DNA of 64,000 nucleotides from Dyella subtropica (lineage in GTDB: Bacteria; Pseudomonadota; Gammaproteobacteria; Xanthomonadales; Rhodanobacteraceae), in NCBI RefSeq assembly GCF_026283965.1, contig NZ_JAPDPD010000012.1, forward strand, positions 113,841-177,840. The letters are read 5' to 3'. The stretch's first letter is position 1. Each line of letters begins with the position of its first letter. A program made the position numbers and the translations under genes. The notes beneath the pieces are model-generated. The model saw only the letters and a list, made by a program, of their open reading frames with translations. It was not told the DNA's origin and searched no databases. This document shows, one piece after another, positions 16,185-23,803 of this stretch.

Positions 16185-17279
16185 TTGTCGGCCGACTGCC
16201 GTCGCGGCGACAATGCACCTGTGCCTATCGTAATTTTGAACAACTCCGGCCGCCGGTTCCCGGCCGATCCCGGCGAAACCGTGCTGGAAGCCGCGCAGCG
16301 CGCCGGCATCGCGTTGCCGTATTCCTGTCGCGCGGGCGTCTGCGGCAGTTGCAAGGCCACCTTGCTCGAAGGTCATTGCGATTACCCGCGCAACCCGCCG
16401 GTGGCGCTGAGCGGCACCTCGCCAGGCCAGCATGCCGTGCTGCTATGCCAGGCGGTTCCTCGCGATGATCTGGTGATCGAGGCGCGCGAAGTGACCTCGG
16501 TGGAAGACATCGCGCGTCGCCAGCTCGATGTCGTGGTGGCCGACAAACGCCCGCTGGCGCCTGAAGTCGTCGGCTTGCGTCTGCGGCCGGCGCCGGGCGA
16601 GGCGCGCCTGAACTGGCTGCCCGGCCAATACCTCGATGTGTTGTTGGAAGATGGTCGGCGCCGGCCCTTCTCCATCGCGAGCGGTCCGCAAGCGGACGGC
16701 GTGATCGAGTTGCACGTGCGCCATGTCGCGGGCGGCGGTTTCACTTCGTGGGTGAACGACGCGCTGCAAGTTGGCGACACGCTGCGCATCGAAGGGCCTC
16801 TCGGCACCTTCGTGCCGCGCGAGGATTCGGAGCGGCCCATGCTGTTCATGGCTGGCGGCACCGGTTTCGCACCGGTCAAGGCGATCGTGGAACACTTCAT
16901 CGCGCTCGGCACGCGTCGCTCCATGCAGGTGTATTGGGGCGCGCGCAGCGCCGCCGATCTTTACCTGCGCAGCTTGGCCGAGAGTTGGGAGCAGGCGGCG
17001 CATGCGCTGCGCTTCCACTCCGTGCTGTCCGACCCTGAACAGGCCGAGCAAAGCGGTCTGCGCATGGGCCTGATCCACGAAGCCGTGCTGGAGGATCAGC
17101 CGGACCTATCCGGCCACGACGTCTATATGAGCGGCCCGCCCGCGATGATCGACGCCGGCCGCAAACTGTTCCTCGATGCCGGTCTGCCGGAAGACCGGCT
17201 CTACTACGACTCGTTCGACTACGCGCCGGACGTGCTGGCCCAGATATTGGCTGGCCGCGCCGGACTGGCCGATCTGTAG
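16185..17279 (+). CDS. 2Fe-2S ferredoxin-NAD(P)H flavin reductase (CDP-6-deoxy-delta-3,4-glucoseen reductase-like)
   Basis: A fused electron-transfer protein of 352-364 residues. A plant-type ferredoxin domain comes first (about 13-105), with cluster ligands Cys48, Cys53, Cys56 and Cys88 in SCRAGVCGSCKATL and LLCQAVP. The FAD domain shows RRPFSIASG; the NAD(P) domain shows MAGGTGFAPVKAI and YMSGPPAMIDAG. AscD-type enzymes of this layout pass NADH electrons in deoxysugar synthesis, but no sugar-nucleotide gene is near, so the partner is unknown. A TTG at 16185 has AGAGG 5 bases upstream; a GTG at 16221 is an alternative start nearer the domain. The stop TAG is the TAG of a REP palindrome. Confidence 0.87.
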   Translation: MSADCRRGDNAPVPIVILNNSGRRFPADPGETVLEAAQRAGIALPYSCRAGVCGSCKATLLEGHCDYPRNPPVALSGTSPGQHAVLLCQAVPRDDLVIEAREVTSVEDIARRQLDVVVADKRPLAPEVVGLRLRPAPGEARLNWLPGQYLDVLLEDGRRRPFSIASGPQADGVIELHVRHVAGGGFTSWVNDALQVGDTLRIEGPLGTFVPREDSERPMLFMAGGTGFAPVKAIVEHFIALGTRRSMQVYWGARSAADLYLRSLAESWEQAAHALRFHSVLSDPEQAEQSGLRMGLIHEAVLEDQPDLSGHDVYMSGPPAMIDAGRKLFLDAGLPEDRLYYDSFDYAPDVLAQILAGRAGLADL

Positions 17280-17303
17280 GAGCGCACCCTGTGCGCTCCT
17301 ACG
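17276..17303. terminator. REP palindrome between convergent genes, possible bidirectional terminator
   Basis: TAGGAGCGCA-ccctg-TGCGCTCCTA is a perfect 10-bp stem with a 5-base loop (17278-17302). Its first TAG (17277-17279, overlapping the stem) is the stop codon of the reductase gene. It lies between that gene and the convergent rhodanese gene, so it can form in either transcript. No T-run is present. Confidence 0.6.
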
Positions 17304-17320
17304 GGGAAGCATTACGGCAG

Positions 17321-17767
17321 TTATTTATTGCCCTTGGCCACCGGCAACTGCGCCTGCTGCCAGGCGAACAGGCCGCCACCCAGTGTGTAGACCTTGCCGA
17401 AGCCGGCCTTGACCAGGCGCTGCGCGGCCTTGTCGGCGGCGCCACGGCCGTCCTTGTCGATCAGCACCACTGGCAGATCCTTGGCCTTGGCCAGGTCCTT
17501 GTTCTCGGGGTCGAACTGGCTCATCGCCACATGCTTGGCGCCCGGGACGTGGGCCTTCTCGAAATCCGCGTAGGCGGAGAGATCGATCAGTAGGGGGCTT
17601 TCGCGGTTGATCAGCAGGGTAAGGCCGCCCGGAGTCAGTTCCTTGTACTTGCGGAACAGGCGGGCGACTTCCATCGCGATGATCGCCAGCAGCAGGATCA
17701 GGAACAGCGCGGCGAGCGCGAGATGGTTGCCGAGGAACTCAGGCAGCTTGTGCAGGACGTCGCTCAT
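17321..17767 (-). CDS. Membrane-anchored rhodanese-like protein lacking the active-site cysteine
   Basis: A 148-residue protein with an N-terminal membrane helix (about 16-34, LALAALFLILLLAIIAME) and a cytoplasmic rhodanese domain (about 48-140) resembling YibN-type proteins. The loop that should read C-x-x-G-x-R/G-A/S is VLIDKDGRGA (102-110): Asp104 occupies the cysteine position. Sulphurtransfer by the usual persulphide is therefore unlikely, and a structural or binding role is more plausible. The domain end KVYTLGGGLFAWQQAQLPV is normal for the family. In many gammaproteobacteria this gene sits beside grxC-secB; here it does not. Confidence 0.85.
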   Translation of the reverse strand: MSDVLHKLPEFLGNHLALAALFLILLLAIIAMEVARLFRKYKELTPGGLTLLINRESPLLIDLSAYADFEKAHVPGAKHVAMSQFDPENKDLAKAKDLPVVLIDKDGRGAADKAAQRLVKAGFGKVYTLGGGLFAWQQAQLPVAKGNK

Positions 17768-17846
17768 TCGAAAGCTTCCGCAGATGCGGGCCGGCCCGCG
17801 AGGTGGAGTGAACCGGCGATTATACGGACTTGGAGCCGGTCGCAGC

Positions 17847-18257
17847 CTATTCGGAGATCGGCGGCAGCCCGCTCGTCAGCCACCAATGCTTCTTCTCCGG
17901 GTCGTAACGCCAGGTCTGGTGGTCGACCACCGTGCGCTCGGCCTGCGTGTGGATGTTGACCAGCCCGATCTGGGCGACCTGGTGTACTTCGTTCTCGCCA
18001 CTCGGCACCGGACCCTGGTCATCGGCGTAATCGCTGACTTTGAACTGGGCGTAGCGCGCCATTTCCAGCGACGTCGGCGGATGCTCGGCGCGCACCTTGG
18101 GGTCGACGAACTGCAGCGCGGTCTGGAAATCGCCCCAGCGCACCACGTTGGCATAGGCGTTGAGCGTGGTGGTGAGCGCCTGGTTGCGCTGGTCGGAGGC
18201 GCAGCCGGCGAGCAGTAGGGTGGTCAGCAGGGTGAGCAGGGTCAGCAGGCGGCGCAT
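17847..18257 (-). CDS. Small lipoprotein of unknown function
   Basis: A 136-residue predicted lipoprotein. The signal peptide (MRRLLTLLTLLTTLLLAGC) ends in lipobox LLAGC with Cys at residue 19. The mature part begins with a helix (QALTTTLNAYANVVRWGDFQTALQFVDP) and continues as a small alpha+beta domain ending KKHWWLTSGLPPISE. This looks like an SnoaL/NTF2-type scaffold, which is only an impression. AAGGGG lies 9 bases before the ATG. It is 58 bp behind the thioesterase-like gene on the same strand. I do not recognise a named family. Confidence 0.7.
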   Translation of the reverse strand: MRRLLTLLTLLTTLLLAGCASDQRNQALTTTLNAYANVVRWGDFQTALQFVDPKVRAEHPPTSLEMARYAQFKVSDYADDQGPVPSGENEVHQVAQIGLVNIHTQAERTVVDHQTWRYDPEKKHWWLTSGLPPISE

Positions 18258-18315
18258 GGGCGGTTCCCCTTGGGATGTCCGCTCATTCTGCCGCAATCGC
18301 CCCTCAGACTGCGGC

Positions 18316-18783
18316 TCAGTTCCGACGTTTTGCGACGAAACGCGCGCTCAGCGTCGCGGCGGGCTTGTCCGGGTTCTCGCTGGGTACCTGGCAGGCGACT
18401 TCGATCCTGGCCCGGCCGCGCGAGCCGAGCGTGTGGAAAAACACCTTCCAATCGGCATGGGGGCCGAGACGCGCTTCGCTGAGCAAGTCTTCCCATACCG
18501 GGGCCAGGTAACGCACGGTCGATTCGGCCACGAACACATCGCAATCGAAGCCGCGCTTACGCAGTTCCAGCTCCACCAGGCTCCAGCCGCTCAGCGTCAT
18601 CAGGCTGACCAGGCTGCCGCCGAAGGCGCAGCCCTTGTCGTTGATGTTGGGTACCAGCGGCGCTGCGATGGCGATGTGTTCGTCGTCATGGCTGTGCAGC
18701 TGCAGGTCCATGCTGTGCGCGAGCGGGATTTCGTTGCGGATGAACTGGATCAGGTCCTGGGCGGACGACGCGGTCGTGCTCAT
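18316..18783 (-). CDS. Hotdog-fold putative thioesterase, YiiD C-terminal-like
   Basis: A 155-residue protein matching the YiiD C-terminal (putative thioesterase) family. Recognisable segments are IRNEIPLAHSMDLQLHSHDDE, APLVPNINDKGCAFGGSLVSLMTLSGWSL (split here in reading: NDKGCAFGGS at about 52-61 is the family's active-site-like turn), and VAESTVRYLAPVWEDL. E. coli YiiD joins this domain to a GNAT acetyltransferase; here the hotdog domain stands alone. The ATG with AGGAAA about 12 bases upstream is taken as start rather than an upstream TTG. Substrate unknown. It heads the minus-strand pair with the lipoprotein. Confidence 0.8.
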   Translation of the reverse strand: MSTTASSAQDLIQFIRNEIPLAHSMDLQLHSHDDEHIAIAAPLVPNINDKGCAFGGSLVSLMTLSGWSLVELELRKRGFDCDVFVAESTVRYLAPVWEDLLSEARLGPHADWKVFFHTLGSRGRARIEVACQVPSENPDKPAATLSARFVAKRRN

Positions 18784-18942
18784 GGTCGAACGTGTTTCCT
18801 GCAAACGGGGGGGGTGGGGAGCCGCATAGTGTAAGAGCCTGTCCTCATGGTCTGTATAGCCCGCGTTGAATCACCTGGGCACCATGCGGTAGCGTGTGGA
18901 AGCTACACTGCCCACCGTTTCTTACGTAGGCATCCATGGCGC

Positions 18943-19728
18943 GTGCAGGCACTGGCCACTCCGCACACGAATTCGCTCGGCGGTCGCATCGTGGTGATCA
19001 CGCGGCCCGCTGGCACCGCGTCTTCGCTGGCGCGCCAGGTGCGTGCGCGAGGCGGTGTGCCGTTGTCGCTGCCTGGCCTGTCGCTGCGCGGCGCCGACGA
19101 TCCGCTGACGATGCGAGCGGCGTTGGCCGAGGCGCTGCGGGACGAAGTTCTGGTGTTCACCAGCCCGGCAGCGGTGCGCTTTGCCGCCCGGCTGCATCCG
19201 TTGCGAACCGCAGCCACCGTGCTGGCCGTGGGGCAGGGCACGGCGCGCGCGCTGCGCCGGCTTGGCATCGCCGCGCTGGCACCAGCGCGGCAGGACAGCG
19301 AGGGCCTGCTCGAACATCCCATGCTGGCAAACCTGCAAGGCAGGCGCGTGGCGCTGATCGGCGCACCGGGCGGACGCGGCGTGCTGCGCGAACAACTCGC
19401 CGCGCGTGGTGCGCAGCTGCGCGAGTTGCATGTTTATCGCCGCGTCGCGCCGCGTCTGCTGCGACGACATGTCGCAGCGGTGGAACAGTTGCCGGCTTCG
19501 GCCATGGTGCTGCTGTCCAGCGCCGATGCACTGGACAACCTGCGAAAGCAGCTTCGACCCGAGGCGCTGAACCGATTTTTCGCGGCAACCGCGATAACCA
19601 GCAGCGAGCGTCTGGCTGAGGCGGCGCGCGGTGCGGGCTTCAAACAAGTACGGATCGCCGCATCGGCGTTATCAGCGGACTTGTTGGCGGAAGCGGCGCG
19701 CTACGAATCTTCCTTCACAAAGGCTTGA
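18943..19728 (+). CDS. hemD: Uroporphyrinogen-III synthase
   Basis: HemD cyclises hydroxymethylbilane with inversion of ring D, giving uroporphyrinogen III for haem and sirohaem. The product of about 261 residues shows the two-domain HemD pattern: GGRIVVITRPAGTASSLARQ at the start, LVFTSPAAVRFAAR, AVGQGTARALRRLG, the hinge DSEGLLEHPML, VALIGAPGGRGVLREQL and a C-terminal VLLSSADALDNL. The family is poorly conserved, but the following hemX and hemY fix the identity. The start is uncertain: a GTG at 18943 is in frame, while an ATG at 18936 is in another frame. hemC is not adjacent; the upstream gene is divergent. Confidence 0.9.
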   Translation: MQALATPHTNSLGGRIVVITRPAGTASSLARQVRARGGVPLSLPGLSLRGADDPLTMRAALAEALRDEVLVFTSPAAVRFAARLHPLRTAATVLAVGQGTARALRRLGIAALAPARQDSEGLLEHPMLANLQGRRVALIGAPGGRGVLREQLAARGAQLRELHVYRRVAPRLLRRHVAAVEQLPASAMVLLSSADALDNLRKQLRPEALNRFFAATAITSSERLAEAARGAGFKQVRIAASALSADLLAEAARYESSFTKA

Positions 19729-19756
19729 TGCGAACGAGCGCACGCGGGCTGTTAGC

Positions 19757-20863
19757 ATGTCGCGCATGAGCCAGGATAACTCTACGTTAGACCCCGCCGC
19801 CGCCAAGGCGAACGCGCCCGACACCGCGCCCACTCGGTCGAAGACCGCATCCCCGCAGCAGGCGCCGCGCCGCGGCGGCAGTGTTGCCTTGGCCCTATCG
19901 CTGTCGCTGGTAGCGATTGGCGGCGCGGGCTACGTGGGTTGGCGCCAATACACCCAGGAAACCGGCGTGCTCGATGCCGTGCATGCCACCGCCAGCCTGG
20001 ACACCCGCGTCGCCAACGTGGAGCGTACGCTGGAGGCCGTCGACAACGAGCGCAACCTGCTACGCCAGCGCCTGGGCGATGCGGATCAAGTCAACCGCTC
20101 CCTGCGCGAGGAACTACTCGGTCAGGCCGAGCGCACGCGCAATCTCGAAGATGCGGTGGCGAAACTGTCGGATAAGACGCTGTCCGGTCACGACGGCATG
20201 TTGCTCGATGAAACCGAATCGCTGCTGCGCATGGGCAAGGAACGCTACGCACTGTTCCACGACGCGCAGGGTGCGGCCGCCGCTTATGCGCTGGCCGACC
20301 AAGCCTTGGCCGCGGTGAACGAAGGCACGTTCTCCAGTTTGCGCCAAAGCATCAACGCCGAGCGCGAGGCGCTTACCAAGAGCCAGCCGGCCGCGCAGAT
20401 GGCTGCGTTGGACGCACTCACGCAATTGCGCGCCGCCACTGCGGAGCTTCCGCTGAAGCCGCTGGATACGCCCGCTGACAATCAGTCCGCGGATACGTGG
20501 TCGCGCATTCGTCGCGCGCTGACCAGCGTGATTCGCGTGCAGCGCGTCAACAGCGCACCGCTGGCCGTGGCCGACGCACGCTTCGCGCGCGAACTGGTGG
20601 GGCTGGATCTGGCGCAGGCCCAGGCGGCGCTGCTGGCCTACGATGGCCAAAGCTATGCCGCCGCGCTCAAGCGCGCGGATGCGAACCTCGCGACGCAGTT
20701 CGATAGTCAGGTGCCCGCGGTGCAGCAGGCGCGCACCAAGCTCACCGCGCTCGCCACGCAATTTCAGCCGGCCACGCCGGTGGAACTGGGTGCGGCCTTG
20801 TCCGAGCTGCGCAACCTGCGTTCGATGCATACACTCAAGCCAGCGGCCGAGGCCAAGCCATGA
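19757..20863 (+). CDS. hemX: HemX-like membrane protein of the haem operon
   Basis: A 368-residue protein of the proteobacterial HemX family, often mis-labelled uroporphyrinogen-III C-methyltransferase; it has no methyltransferase domain. An Ala/Pro-rich cytoplasmic tail (1-40) precedes a single membrane helix (about 42-61, VALALSLSLVAIGGAGYVGW) and a periplasmic coiled coil (about 75-130). The conserved core LLDETESLLRMGKERYALFHD with AYALADQALA follows. Two ATGs three codons apart (19757 and 19766) could start it. The last four bases overlap hemY (ATGA). Its function in tetrapyrrole synthesis is unproven. Confidence 0.9.
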   Translation: MSRMSQDNSTLDPAAAKANAPDTAPTRSKTASPQQAPRRGGSVALALSLSLVAIGGAGYVGWRQYTQETGVLDAVHATASLDTRVANVERTLEAVDNERNLLRQRLGDADQVNRSLREELLGQAERTRNLEDAVAKLSDKTLSGHDGMLLDETESLLRMGKERYALFHDAQGAAAAYALADQALAAVNEGTFSSLRQSINAEREALTKSQPAAQMAALDALTQLRAATAELPLKPLDTPADNQSADTWSRIRRALTSVIRVQRVNSAPLAVADARFARELVGLDLAQAQAALLAYDGQSYAAALKRADANLATQFDSQVPAVQQARTKLTALATQFQPATPVELGAALSELRNLRSMHTLKPAAEAKP

Positions 20864-22116
20864 GTTTGTGGCGCTGGATTCTGTTGTTGGTGATCGTCGC
20901 GGCGCTGGCCGCGTTCGGCTGGCATTGGGTGGCCGAAGATCCCGGTTACGTACTGGTACAAATCCGCGACTGGCAGGCCGAAACCTCTGTGGTGGCCGCT
21001 GTCGTCATTCTGCTGGTGGGGTGGGGCGCACTCACCGTTGCCTGGCGTCTGGCGCGTTGGCCGTTCGGTGCGTTGTCGCGCCGCCATCGCCGTATCAGTC
21101 ACCAGCGGCTGGGCGAAGGCCTGGTCGCGCTGATGGAAGGTCGTCACGGCGATGCGGAACGCGACCTCAACCGTGCTTCGCGCCTGGACATTCTGCGCGG
21201 CCCCGCCTTGCTCGCTTCCGCCGAGGCCGCGTCGCGTCGCGGCGAACAGGGGCGCGCGCTCGAAGCCCTGGACGAAGCCAGCCAGTCCGCACCGCGCGCC
21301 GCGCGGGTGCTGCGCGCGCGCGTACTTCGTCGCGACGGCAAATTCGCCGAGGCGCTGTCGCTGCTGACGTCTGAAGCCGATGCCGGCACGCTGAGCCCTG
21401 GCGGTTGGCGCGAGCTGGCCATGTCGGCACTGGCGGCCGGCGATCATCGCCGCGCCCGCGAAGCGCTGGAGCCTTTGCAGAAAAGTGGCGCACTTGGCGC
21501 CCGCGGTTACGCCGCGCTGGAAGGTCAGGTACTCGCCGCTTCCTTGCGCGCTGCACCGGACGGCGCGGCGCTGAACACTCTGTGGTCGCAATGGCCGAAA
21601 GCCCAGCGCCGCGTACCCGCTGCCATCGACGCCTATGCGCGCGCCGCTGCGGGTTACGGCATGGTGTTGCCGGCGATGGATGAAGTGGAATCGGCGCTGC
21701 GTCGCGAATGGTCGCCGCTGCTCATCGAAACCTACGGCGTCCTCGGCGACGACGACCTCGATGCGCGCCTGCGTCGCGCCGAACCCTGGCTCGATGCCCA
21801 CCCCAACGACGCCAGCTTGCTGCTCACCCTCGGCCGCATGTGCGTGCGGCTCAAGCTGTGGGGCAAGGCGCACCAGTACCTGGAGCGCTCACTCGCGCTC
21901 AAGCCGAGCGCGGCCGTGTGGGAAGCGCTGGGCGATGCCTACGCTGGCCAGAGTGACCCCGCACTGGCGCAACTTTGCTATCGCAATGCGTTGGCCTTCG
22001 GTCGCGGCGGCGCCGTGGCGCCGCTGCCGCAAGACAGCCGCAGTTCGCGCCTGGATACCCGCCCGATCGCGATAGAGGAACGCAGCGAGCACGGCGTGCC
22101 GCGACTGCGCGAGTAA
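20860..22116 (+). CDS. hemY: HemY-like TPR membrane protein of the haem operon
   Basis: A 418-residue protein of the gammaproteobacterial HemY family, distinct from the Bacillus HemY protoporphyrinogen oxidase. Two N-terminal membrane helices (about 4-21 and 44-66) and the motif LVQIRDWQAETSVVAAV, then RHRRISHQRLGEGLVALMEG, are typical. The rest is helical TPR-like repeats, the last reading AVWEALGDAYAGQSDPALAQLCY. It is translationally coupled to hemX by ATGA. It may help organise the haem enzymes at the membrane. It ends 14 bp from a convergent small gene. Confidence 0.92.
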   Translation: MSLWRWILLLVIVAALAAFGWHWVAEDPGYVLVQIRDWQAETSVVAAVVILLVGWGALTVAWRLARWPFGALSRRHRRISHQRLGEGLVALMEGRHGDAERDLNRASRLDILRGPALLASAEAASRRGEQGRALEALDEASQSAPRAARVLRARVLRRDGKFAEALSLLTSEADAGTLSPGGWRELAMSALAAGDHRRAREALEPLQKSGALGARGYAALEGQVLAASLRAAPDGAALNTLWSQWPKAQRRVPAAIDAYARAAAGYGMVLPAMDEVESALRREWSPLLIETYGVLGDDDLDARLRRAEPWLDAHPNDASLLLTLGRMCVRLKLWGKAHQYLERSLALKPSAAVWEALGDAYAGQSDPALAQLCYRNALAFGRGGAVAPLPQDSRSSRLDTRPIAIEERSEHGVPRLRE

Positions 22117-22130
22117 TGGTATCGGCGAGC

Positions 22131-22466
22131 TCAACTCGCCGATACCGCCCAAGTGATGAAGCCTGCATTGACCGTAGTCAGCGTCAACGCCAGCAGAAAC
22201 AGTGCATCCGAGATGCGCTCCAGCCGGTGATTGCGCTGCACGTTGCGTGTGCGCAGCGCCCAGTACGAAAGCAGGCAAGCCAGCAGGTAGAGAAACGTAT
22301 TCACGGCCAGCAAATCGGTGCCGATCACATCGGTACGGTGCATCGAGACCACCACGCGCAAGATGCCGATCACGGTGATGCATACGCCGACCATCGCAGC
22401 CGAGGCCGAAAAGATATGGACGCAGATATCGCGGTCCAGCGGATGGCGTTGCGTATTCCAGTTCAT
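22131..22466 (-). CDS. Small four-helix membrane protein, unknown
   Basis: A 111-residue predicted inner-membrane protein with four helices (about 15-40, 49-67, 85-108 and a partial one), beginning MNWNTQRHPLDRDICVHIF. A cytoplasmic loop carries RTRNVQRNHRLERIS. No family is recognised, though similarly sized proteins are common annotations in Xanthomonadales. It is convergent with hemY. Hydrophobic pattern and compact spacing support it as real; no functional statement is possible. Confidence 0.6.
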   Translation of the reverse strand: MNWNTQRHPLDRDICVHIFSASAAMVGVCITVIGILRVVVSMHRTDVIGTDLLAVNTFLYLLACLLSYWALRTRNVQRNHRLERISDALFLLALTLTTVNAGFITWAVSAS

Positions 22467-22959
22467 GGGCAGGTTGGCGTGGTCGATGATTCTGAGCAGA
22501 CCCGCGTTGTGTAGCGCAGGTTGCCAGGGCAGGTTCTTGCGTTCAGCCAGTGCCTAGCTGCGCTCCTACATTTTTGCCGGCAGAGATACCGCTTCCGTAC
22601 CGGCATGATGATGGTGGTGGTCGATGCGCTCAGTCGGCCGTCAACTCGTCCAGCTGCTCTTTGGACAATTTCATGCAGCTGCTCCTTCCGGTGGCTATCC
22701 ACCACGCTGCTTCTCAAAGGGCAGATACAGTTCTATTTACGGGCTCTATTTGATCAACCTATTTCATTGATCACGCCTTCACACGCACCATGTTTTTATC
22801 TATCTGCTCGCCTGCGCCCACTCGCTTCCCCGCTATCCATCAGGGATACACGCAACAACCATTGAACCTTTACTGGCTCCGCGATTCTGTGCGCGCTCAG
22901 TCAGTACAAGGTAATCGCATACGCAGCTTCCTCAACTAACTTCGGCAGGAGCTCTAATC
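22467..22959. other. Intergenic region with a gene remnant and less GC-rich sequence
   Basis: These 493 bp upstream of the secreted protein gene hold the FUSC-gene remnant (22560-22640, listed separately) and, from about 22640 onward, sequence visibly richer in A/T than the flanks (for example TATTTACGGGCTCTATTTGATC near 22735-22756, read in two parts). The promoter of the gene at 22960 should be here, but no convincing -35/-10 pair is claimed. Confidence 0.5.
22560..22640 (-). pseudogene. Internally deleted remnant of the FUSC-like gene 3' region
   Basis: Bases 22560-22596 match 23793-23829 and bases 22597-22640 match 23954-23997 (43 of 44 identical). The 124 bp between those source blocks is missing. 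The minus-strand frame still reads GRLSASTTTIIM, as in the intact FUSC-like protein. The REP-type head TGCGCTCCTACA adjoining the gene's 3' end is included in the copy. The most likely origin is duplication of the REP-flanked 3' end followed by deletion. Confidence 0.75.
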
Positions 22960-23529
22960 ATGCGTACAACGTCATTCAAAGTGTTATTCGGTATTTTATT
23001 CGTTCTTCTATCTTCCACTTTTGGCATCCGCTCCGCTTCCGCGCAAACACAATTTAGCGTTGGGAGCTGCGTCGGCACGGATGCCGCGCATTTTTCACCG
23101 GGCTTAACAGTTATATCAACCAATGGGGTGGTAACTGTTGAAGGTATTGTAACCGGCTGTGTTTACCTGCCCAATCTCACCGCGCCTACTCCGGCAACGT
23201 TCACTTGGAATACAACTACCAATAGCGTTGGTTGCTTGGCTCTGTCTCCTACGCTGGCCCCGGGCAACGGAACCATTGAGTGGACAGATGGAGTGACAAG
23301 CAACATCGTCCTTACCTCTAGCGTTGCCAGCCTAGGCATAGTGGGTCTTACACCACAGGCATTTTTCTTTGCCATTACTGGCGGACGTGAGCAAGGTGGT
23401 TACTTCGTCGTAAACGCTGATCTCATCCCTACTCTTAATAACGCCACCTCTTGCTTATCCGGGGTGCCTGTTTACGTGTTGACTGGCATCAACTTGCCGA
23501 TTTTTTTTGCGCTGCCAGCTCCGCTTTAG
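22960..23529 (+). CDS. Secreted protein of unknown function in a less GC-rich patch
   Basis: A 189-residue protein with a clear Sec signal (about 1-29, LFGILFVLLSSTFGIRSASA then QTQF). The mature chain is rich in Thr, Val, Asn and Gly with alternating hydrophobic residues, so an all-beta secreted domain is likely. Its four mature cysteines (SVGSCVG, TGCVYL, VGCLAL and ATSCLSG) could form two disulfides. No family is recognised. GGCAGGAG lies 8 bases before the ATG. Codon use and base composition differ from the flanking genes (many TTT, ATT and ACA codons), suggesting recent acquisition. A strong stem-loop follows at 23579-23615. Confidence 0.65.
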   Translation: MRTTSFKVLFGILFVLLSSTFGIRSASAQTQFSVGSCVGTDAAHFSPGLTVISTNGVVTVEGIVTGCVYLPNLTAPTPATFTWNTTTNSVGCLALSPTLAPGNGTIEWTDGVTSNIVLTSSVASLGIVGLTPQAFFFAITGGREQGGYFVVNADLIPTLNNATSCLSGVPVYVLTGINLPIFFALPAPL

Positions 23530-23578
23530 CAACGCCATGCGGGATCGCCATTTCGTCACAGGCAATCCATACGTAAAT

Positions 23579-23615
23579 AGATACCCATCTCCGATGGTCA
23601 TGGAGATGGGTATCT
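23579..23615 (+). terminator. Strong stem-loop behind the secreted-protein gene
   Basis: A perfect 14-bp stem (23579-23592 with 23602-23615; arm AGATACCCATCTCC) with a 9-base loop lies 50 bp past the stop codon. Only TT follows, so it is a weak intrinsic terminator by the T-tract criterion but a clear 3'-end hairpin. Confidence 0.6.
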
Positions 23616-23750
23616 TGGGCTGTGAGTATTCCATCCAATGAAGCGACGATAGCCAGTGTTGATCAGCTGCCGTGTTGAGTATCGCTTCGCGAGAAAGGCG
23701 AGAAATGGTGGATCATTATTTATTTAACATCGGCCCAGCGGACGGTTTCG

Positions 23751-23803
23751 CCGTGCAAACCAGCAATCCTGCCGGTTTGCCGCGCACAGGGTGCGCTTCT
23801 ACA
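23751..23803. repeat. REP-like palindrome overlapping the FUSC-like stop codon
   Basis: In minus orientation it reads TGTAGAAGCGCACCCTGTGC, GCGGCAAACCGGCAGGATTG, CTGGTTTGC. The TAG in the GTAG head (23799-23801) is the stop codon of the FUSC-like gene. Confidence 0.75.

Noticed and set aside
15878..16360. Minus- and plus-strand frames inside the double-hairpin element
   Set aside because: Palindromic stems give open frames on both strands; no domain or start signal, and the equivalent frames in copy 2 are not similar proteins.
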